This document shows, in pieces, positions 59,801 through 64,000 of a stretch of DNA of 64,000 nucleotides (positions are counted from its first letter, which is position 1; the number at the start of each line of letters is the position of its first letter). This DNA is from Lophius americanus (taxonomy: Eukaryota; Chordata; Actinopteri; Lophiiformes; Lophiidae), in assembly GCA_037951165.1 (NCBI GenBank), contig JBBDHG010000187.1:2425501-2489500 (forward strand). Direction: 5' to 3'. Position numbers and translations under genes: made by a program. The notes under the pieces are model-generated. The model saw only the letters and a program-made list of their open reading frames with translations, did no database searches and was not told the origin of the DNA.

Positions 59801-62800
59801 AGCATGGCGCCAGCACTGACATCCAGAGCAACTCCTGCCATCAGCTACACTAACATGCACACTTCATGTCCAGGAGTTTTATCTCGTTTAAGAATTCCGT
59901 GTCAAAGCTTTGTGGGTTTAGCGGTATCTATGTGATGTAATCCTGTAATGGAAGATAAATGTAATGGAGTTGTCCTTAATCCTGAATCTGTAATCCCTCT
60001 GTGTTAACAGAAGCAGGGAGGACAGGGGTCAAAGGGCAGGTTTCAGATGGTTAAACGTGTACTGCCCTTTATCCTATCTCCACCAGACTGCTGAGGGTCG
60101 GGATGTTTATTTGTTCCTAATGTTAATGTCACAGCAAGTATTTGCTGTGCGTCTTCTCCTAGATAGATTTTATTCCTGGATTTCGTTTTAATAAGATGTG
60201 ATTTTCCAGTTGAAAGGTTTATAGTCCTTATAGTTGTTTCTCTCTCTGAGCTTTGGCTGCACTGGGCATGTGAGACTCCTAAAATTCTGCCTCTGTCACC
60301 GGCCTCTCTTCATTATAAAGCATGTAAGACCAAAGCCGGCGTCTCGCTGTAAAGTGCATTATAAATTAAATGTATTATTATTATTATTATTATTACTGAG
60401 GCTGAGGACTGGCTGTTTCAGCTGGCCATGGAGCTTTCTGACTTTTCTCAGATAGCCTGCTGCTCCTCTCCTTATTAAAGCTGCCTGTTGCCCCCTAGTG
60501 GCCTCATCCTGCACCACAGGCTTCTGCAGCACTCTGCCTCTTGAGGCCACTTTGCTCTCAGGGATGTTGTGATGAGACAATGTGAAGTCTGAGCGCCCTG
60601 CTGAAATGTCCCTGTTTTCCAACAGCAGCTCAGCTTCCAAGATACTCTGTCCCGTCACGCTCCTCCCCGAAACCCAAACAGCACCTCCAAAGCCCAACTG
60701 CCTTGCGAGGTAACACCCTGCTCCTAATCCAGCGGGAGGCTGTGGGATCAATCTCACACTCAGTCATGTGTATGATTAATTATTACTCAATGATGTCAGC
60801 TGCTGGTGTACTAATGATATAAAGTACATAATGATAAAAAAGTCTGTAGAATGGAGCTTAAAAGAATCTGTGAAAGACCCGTTAAAGTTCTAGCAGCTAG
60901 TTTCTTACGTAACCCACAGTATGTTTTTGGCCTCTTTTGCTGATGTTTTGTTTTCGAGAGGAAAGCGGTGTAGTAGAGGCTGGTAGATGGTGGATATGAG
61001 CTTCAGTTTCTGCATCTCACTTTTATGACGTGATAGTAAAAGGACTTACGTTCTCACATGGGGAAGAGCTGCTCCTGGTGAGGCTTCATTTTCAGTCGTT
61101 TAAAAAATATTAACTAGCAATCATTGTGTGCGGTTTTTGAGTCCATGGCTGATGATCAAGCATCACATGACCGGCTCAGCAGATTAGTGAAGTGTATCTG
61201 TGTCTGTCACAGCCATCTGAACTTTGATTTAAAGAACTCTTTATGTATGTAGTGTTTACTAAATGAATGATGGAGTGTGGAGTTATTACCAACGTGTTCA
61301 CACTGAAGTAAAAGTAATTATTAATCTTTATCTGCATCACATGACACAAACATTGCCTTAGGATGTTGACAGAAACATGTTTATCAAAAATGTGGATCAG
61401 CATGACTCAAAGCAGATTATTTTTTTACTTTACTTTTACTTTTTACTTTATCCTTTATTACTTTAAGGCTAATTAAAATGATCAAATATTTCAGGCTTAA
61501 ATAGTTTTAAGTACATTAGCTCCTGCATTTTGCTTTTTAAGTGTACCTTAACTTCCTGTGTCCTGAGTATCACCTGATCCACGTTCACTCATGGTAGAAC
61601 CGTGTGATGCTAAGGTACTGGTACTATATACAGCCAGCAATTTCTCATATCCACAGGATCCACATCGTGTGTCATTGGAACCAGAGTTGCAGCGGTGTAC
61701 GGTATACAAGGTTATAATATATGATGGTTATCATCTTTGTATATTTAATTATCACCAGTGATATTTTTTAACATGTAAGAGAGTGCCAAACACACAATTG
61801 GCAGAGAAATACAAAAATAAATTATGATTTATGTCCCCCAAAAGAAAGAAAGAAAGAGAAAGTTACTTCAGTAGTGTGGGTCTACTTTGAACATCCGAAA
61901 AAAGAACAAAGAGTTGTTCTTTAGGACGGATAATCACTTTGTAAAAAAAGAAGTGGCCTATAAGTTTGAAGATCCTTTTCAACATCACTCAGACCTATAA
62001 TTTCCCATCTTTCCTGCTCTCAACAGATCAACTTCAGACCTAAATATTCACTTGCTGCTCTACATATCCAACCCACTGACACGTACCATCAAAGAGACGA
62101 TAAATGTTAATCACTTCAACTTTAGTGGTTATAATGTTATGGCGGATCAGTTTATGTTGGTGGAGTAAAAGAAATACAGATTTTTATAAATACTGACTGA
62201 TGAATTCCAGGACATAATTTTGGATAGAGACAAACCCTTGTGTATAATTTTTGTAATATAGTTCTTCTACTACTGTCAGTAATCCTGTAGGCTTTTTAAA
62301 GTATTTCAGATTTAATAGATTACATCTGTAATCTGTCCTGTACATCAGTCCCATCACTGCCGCACCTGCTCTACACCTAACCTCAAGACGTCACTCACCT
62401 CATGGAATGTAGTATTGTCTCTGCTGTCGGTCAGAGCCAGGTGATATTGCTTTGAGGAAGCAGACAGGCAGTGATGGTTCTCGCTCCTGCCAGATGTGAA
62501 TTAAGGCCTGTGTCTGTTGTCTTCACCTTTGTCTAGTCCCACTGTCCTGTTGCTTCGGAGAAGAAAGTGATTTCAGTGAGTATTCACTGAGGGTTTGCAC
62601 CTTTCTAAATATTGTGATTGTGGTTCCACGCGTGGTTGTATTGATGTGCTTCTATGATCTGTGCCTCTGGTTTCCACCAGTTTACTGTATGTGTGCATCA
62701 TCTCTTTCTGTCAACACATCTAGAAGCATAGCAGGCGGCTGATAGAAGTAGTATGTTTCGGAATGTTTTTAAGTGTGTTGTTTAGTTTCTAAACGGGTTT

Positions 62801-63631
62801 GACATTATGTGTGACAAATGTGGTTAAGAAAGACATTCATAACTGTTGGACAGATGTTTTTGTGATACAGCGCTGTGAAAAAAGAACTGGACCCCCTTCT
62901 TGATTTCTTCTGTTTTTGTGTGTCTCATATTCAACTATGTCGGATCTTCAAACAAAACTTTACATAAAATATATCATTACCATGTTTTCTAGTGGGTTTT
63001 ATGCTAATTTAATTGAGTTTGGTTATGTTAATTTATGTTAATTGTGGATCATGACATAAAAATAGAAGAAACCAAATGGGGGTCCAGTACTTCTTCACAA
63101 CTCTTTATGTAAATTTTGGATCACTCCATTTTGCTGTTGGTCATACCTCCATTGTCAAACAACCGTCAGACGGAAGACAACAAACTCATAACATCTCTAC
63201 AGATTAAGACTACCTGTTGTATTTAACTGTATTCCTGTTCTGCTGCTTTCAGTCCCTTCTCCCAGTAAACTGAGAACTCCAGCCACCCCATCCCCTCTGG
63301 CCTTGAGGCAGCCAGTAAAGGCTACATCCAACCCTGGTTCTGCCAACTCCACTCCCACTCGCTCCCTTGCTCCACCTCGCAGCGGCCTGCCCCGCCCCAG
63401 CGCGTCTTCGACTGGAGGGGGGATCCCTCTGCCTCGCAGCAAACTGGCCCAGCCTGTGCGCAGGTGTGTACCCTCCTCATATAATGACCTCATCCTGCAC
63501 TTCTGCAGCTATGATCAGCATATAACCGACGAGCCGTGATTATTTTGTTTTTTCCTCATCTTCTCAGATCCCTTCCTGCTCCTCGGACGTACAGCGGCAC
63601 AGGAGAGAACTGGAGAGAAGGCTGTTACTGA
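47355..63631 (+). CDS. slain2: SLAIN motif-containing protein 2, complete CDS
   Basis: SLAIN2 couples EB1/CLIP-170 at growing microtubule ends to the polymerase ch-TOG. Coding exons: 47355-47809, 51630-51772, 58426-58593, 58686-58859, 58956-59309, 59388-59531, optional 60626/60629-60709, 63253-63463, 63568-63631. Without the optional exon: 570 aa (human 581). Marks: N-terminal coiled coil (LEVRKLQDLVKKLEQQNEQL, about residues 12-31), ILDEVEILDLED, the SLAIN core SPIVWCRQALDNPSPE, SPYSSGFNSPSSTP, YKLNDVTDVQILARMQEES, RRSLPNLTR, PSPLALRQPVKA, RSGLPRPS, SKLAQPVRRSLPAPRTY and C-terminal WREGCY before TGA 63629-63631. The start ATG has A at -3 and G at +4. The N-terminus fits SLAIN2; SLAIN1 is the alternative. 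Confidence 0.94.
48416..48810 (+). mobile_element. hAT-like MITE with GTGGTGGA termini
   Basis: Left end agtggtggacagagtactca and right end aatgtccaccact are inverted copies. About 395 bp, AT-rich, no ORF. Internal phrases (ttgtacttcaa, aaagtcctcctttcaaa) match the abundant teleost element also found at 36561-37088. Confidence 0.7.
49860..49885 (+). repeat. (TTCTC)n pentanucleotide repeat
   Basis: About five TTCTC units in slain2 intron 1. Confidence 0.85.
50390..50405 (+). repeat. G16 homopolymer
   Basis: Sixteen consecutive G on the plus (slain2 sense) strand in intron 1; a candidate G-quadruplex and also an error-prone tract for sequencing. Confidence 0.9.
50695..50930 (+). CDS. Exon-like acidic ORF in slain2 intron 1, unidentified
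   Basis: Bounded by tttcag at 50694 and TTCAG|gtaatg at 50930/50931, 236 nt, open in one frame: GISVTTVYNSRKREVKSVVL..., then a run of Asp/Glu/Ser and a C-terminal NHNKRGQMF. It starts in phase 0 and ends in phase 2, so it joins slain2 exon 2 (51630) in frame as ...R-LYEAK, but cannot follow slain2 exon 1 (phase 2) without a stop after 15 residues. There is no ATG at its start. The acidic LPPDGSSDSE style loosely recalls piggyBac-derived N-termini; I do not claim homology. Confidence 0.35.
52807..53390. mobile_element. 584-bp non-autonomous DNA element with short inverted ends
   Basis: The left end TGACAGGTGGATTTACATGG is matched by the complement of the right end (TGACAGCCCATTTACACGTG): about 15 of 20 positions. 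The interior repeats the theme gcatgtaaac / catgtaaacc and is GC-richer than its surroundings. No ORF and no clear target-site duplication. Looks like a MITE; superfamily undecided. Confidence 0.5.
57071..57354 (+). mobile_element. Internally deleted Tc1/mariner-like element
   Basis: Starts with acagccataacattataacc, continues catggcacctgtcagtggatgg-like sequence, then jumps to an HTH-region phrase (ctactgtatcacaacttgct, gttaatgctggttctgata) and again to the transposase 3' end (tgttttggtggcaaaaaggg), ending aatgttttggctgat. Same family as 41789-42239 but opposite orientation. About 284 bp left; inactive. Confidence 0.75.
57922..58078 (-). repeat. Teleost interspersed repeat (CTTCCTCCCACAGTC core), partial
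   Basis: The complement holds the family core: ttggactgtgggaggaagct, then cgcacattcacacctcgagg and tagagtcaccagtccacc upstream. Only the middle of the repeat is kept. Confidence 0.65.
60330..60397 (+). mobile_element. L2-type 3' tail
   Basis: gtaaagtgcattataaatta followed by aatgta and (TTA)n closely matches the tail of the L2 copy at 46290-46350. It may be a very short L2 or a SINE using an L2 tail. It sits about 230 bp upstream of the cassette exon. Confidence 0.65.
60626..60709 (+). CDS. slain2: slain2 optional (cassette) exon with tandem acceptor
   Basis: The acceptor reads aacagcag, a NAGNAG pair giving 84- or 81-nt exons; the donor is GCGAG|gtaaca. Phase 1 in and out, no stop. Encodes a basic Ser/Pro peptide containing LPRYSVPSRSSPKPKQH. 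Human SLAIN2, as I recall it, passes directly from ...ASA to IPSPGKF, which corresponds to skipping. No transcript evidence is available here. Confidence 0.6.
61843..61861 (+). repeat. (AAAG)n microsatellite
   Basis: Short AAAG run in the slain2 intron. Confidence 0.8.
62010..62153 (-). mobile_element. Terminal fragment of the Tc1-like family
   Basis: Matches the right-hand end of the 41789-42239 element: ttcacttgctgctctacata, caacccactgacacgtacca, ending ataatgttatggcggatcag. Only the end of the element remains. Confidence 0.65.
62868..63109. mobile_element. 242-bp MITE with imperfect 25-bp inverted ends
   Basis: Left GTGAAAAAAGAACTGGACCC and the complement of the right end GTGAAGAAGTACTGGACCC pair with one gap and few mismatches. 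The interior is AT-rich without coding capacity. Resembles ends of fish Tc1-like elements beginning cagcgctgtgaaaa. It ends 143 bp before the acceptor of the exon at 63253. Confidence 0.6.
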
Positions 63632-64000
63632 AGCGGGCCAGCAGGGGGCCCTCCAACCAAACGTCAGAGAAGAAGGAAGCAGACATTACAACATGGCACT
63701 TTATCTACCTTAGATACATTTGAAAGTGAAGAGAGGAAGACTATGTCCCAAATAATATACACAAATCAGAATATACAAAAGGCTTCAAAGAGCACCTCCC
63801 ATCATGCTTCTCTGTGGGCTCCGGCTCTGGAAGAGGTCTGGCATGGAGCAGAAATTGGCCAGAAAATGCCAAAGAAAGCAAACTGACTCCAGCGCCGCCA
63901 GCAGATGACACATCACCTGCCTTGGTTTCACTGCTGTCATCCATCTCACTTCATCACCCAGCTTCCCCCTCCTCCTCCCTCAGGTTGAAATGTTTCATTT
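63632..64000 (+). other. slain2: slain2 3'UTR, runs off the right edge
   Basis: Sequence after the TGA stop. No AATAAA was seen before the end of the window, so the polyadenylation site is outside or non-canonical. Confidence 0.7.

Larger units (their letters stand above)
59532..63252 (+). other. slain2: slain2 intron region around the cassette exon
   Basis: 3.7 kb split by the optional exon at 60626-60709. Contains an L2 3' tail (about 60330-60397), an AAAG microsatellite (61843-61861), a Tc1-like end (62010-62153) and a small inverted-repeat MITE (62868-63109). Otherwise nothing was recognised. Confidence 0.65.

Noticed and set aside
1..64000. CRISPR arrays, operons, phage or integrated viral genes
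   Set aside because: None seen; the gene structure and repeats are those of a vertebrate chromosome.

Overview
The window reads as nuclear DNA of a ray-finned (teleost) fish. It is AT-rich and intron-rich, its three recognisable genes are vertebrate orthologues, and the spacers carry fish-type repeats: Tc1/mariner, L2 and RTE LINE pieces, tRNA-derived SINEs, hAT-like MITEs and many microsatellites. There is no operon, phage, CRISPR or plasmid signal. All gene models below were assembled by eye from splice signals, reading phase and remembered family sequence; no search was run.

Layout. (1) About 1-36,170, minus strand: the 5' part of palladin (palld). Four coding exons are visible (31,536-30,554; 5,380-5,205; 3,518-3,403; 3,186-3,124), with two proposed upstream non-coding exons (36,090-36,170 and 33,857-34,073). 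The first Ig domain is split by a 25.2-kb intron, and the gene runs off the left edge. (2) About 36,200-44,019, plus strand: a complete anapc4 (APC/C subunit 4), 27 coding exons, 805 codons plus stop, in frame throughout. It is head-to-head with the proposed palld first exon across a compact, probably bidirectional promoter. (3) 44,020-47,354: spacer with a truncated L2 LINE. (4) 47,355 to the right edge, plus strand: slain2 (microtubule plus-end protein), CDS complete at 63,631, 3'UTR leaving the window.

Most notable observations. (a) Inside the giant palld intron, five minus-strand exon-like open segments (23,699-23,827; 16,385-16,469; 14,778-14,847; 13,232-13,317; 8,238-8,398) have splice-like borders and agree in phase at all four junctions, giving a 176-codon chain I cannot identify: a possible nested gene. 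(b) slain2 has a symmetric cassette exon (60,626/60,629-60,709) with a NAGNAG acceptor; skipping it creates a Ser-Ala-Ile-Pro (SxIP, EB-binding type) motif at the junction and including it removes the motif. (c) An acidic exon-like ORF at 50,695-50,930 in slain2 intron 1 joins slain2 exon 2 in frame but cannot follow exon 1 in frame. (d) The palld/anapc4 promoter holds a perfect 11-bp inverted repeat around a 48-bp core with a CCAAT box beside it.

The genes have unrelated roles: actin scaffolding (palladin), ubiquitin ligation in mitosis (APC4) and microtubule growth (SLAIN2). I see no joint pathway. The rest of the sequence is mainly introns and decayed transposable elements.
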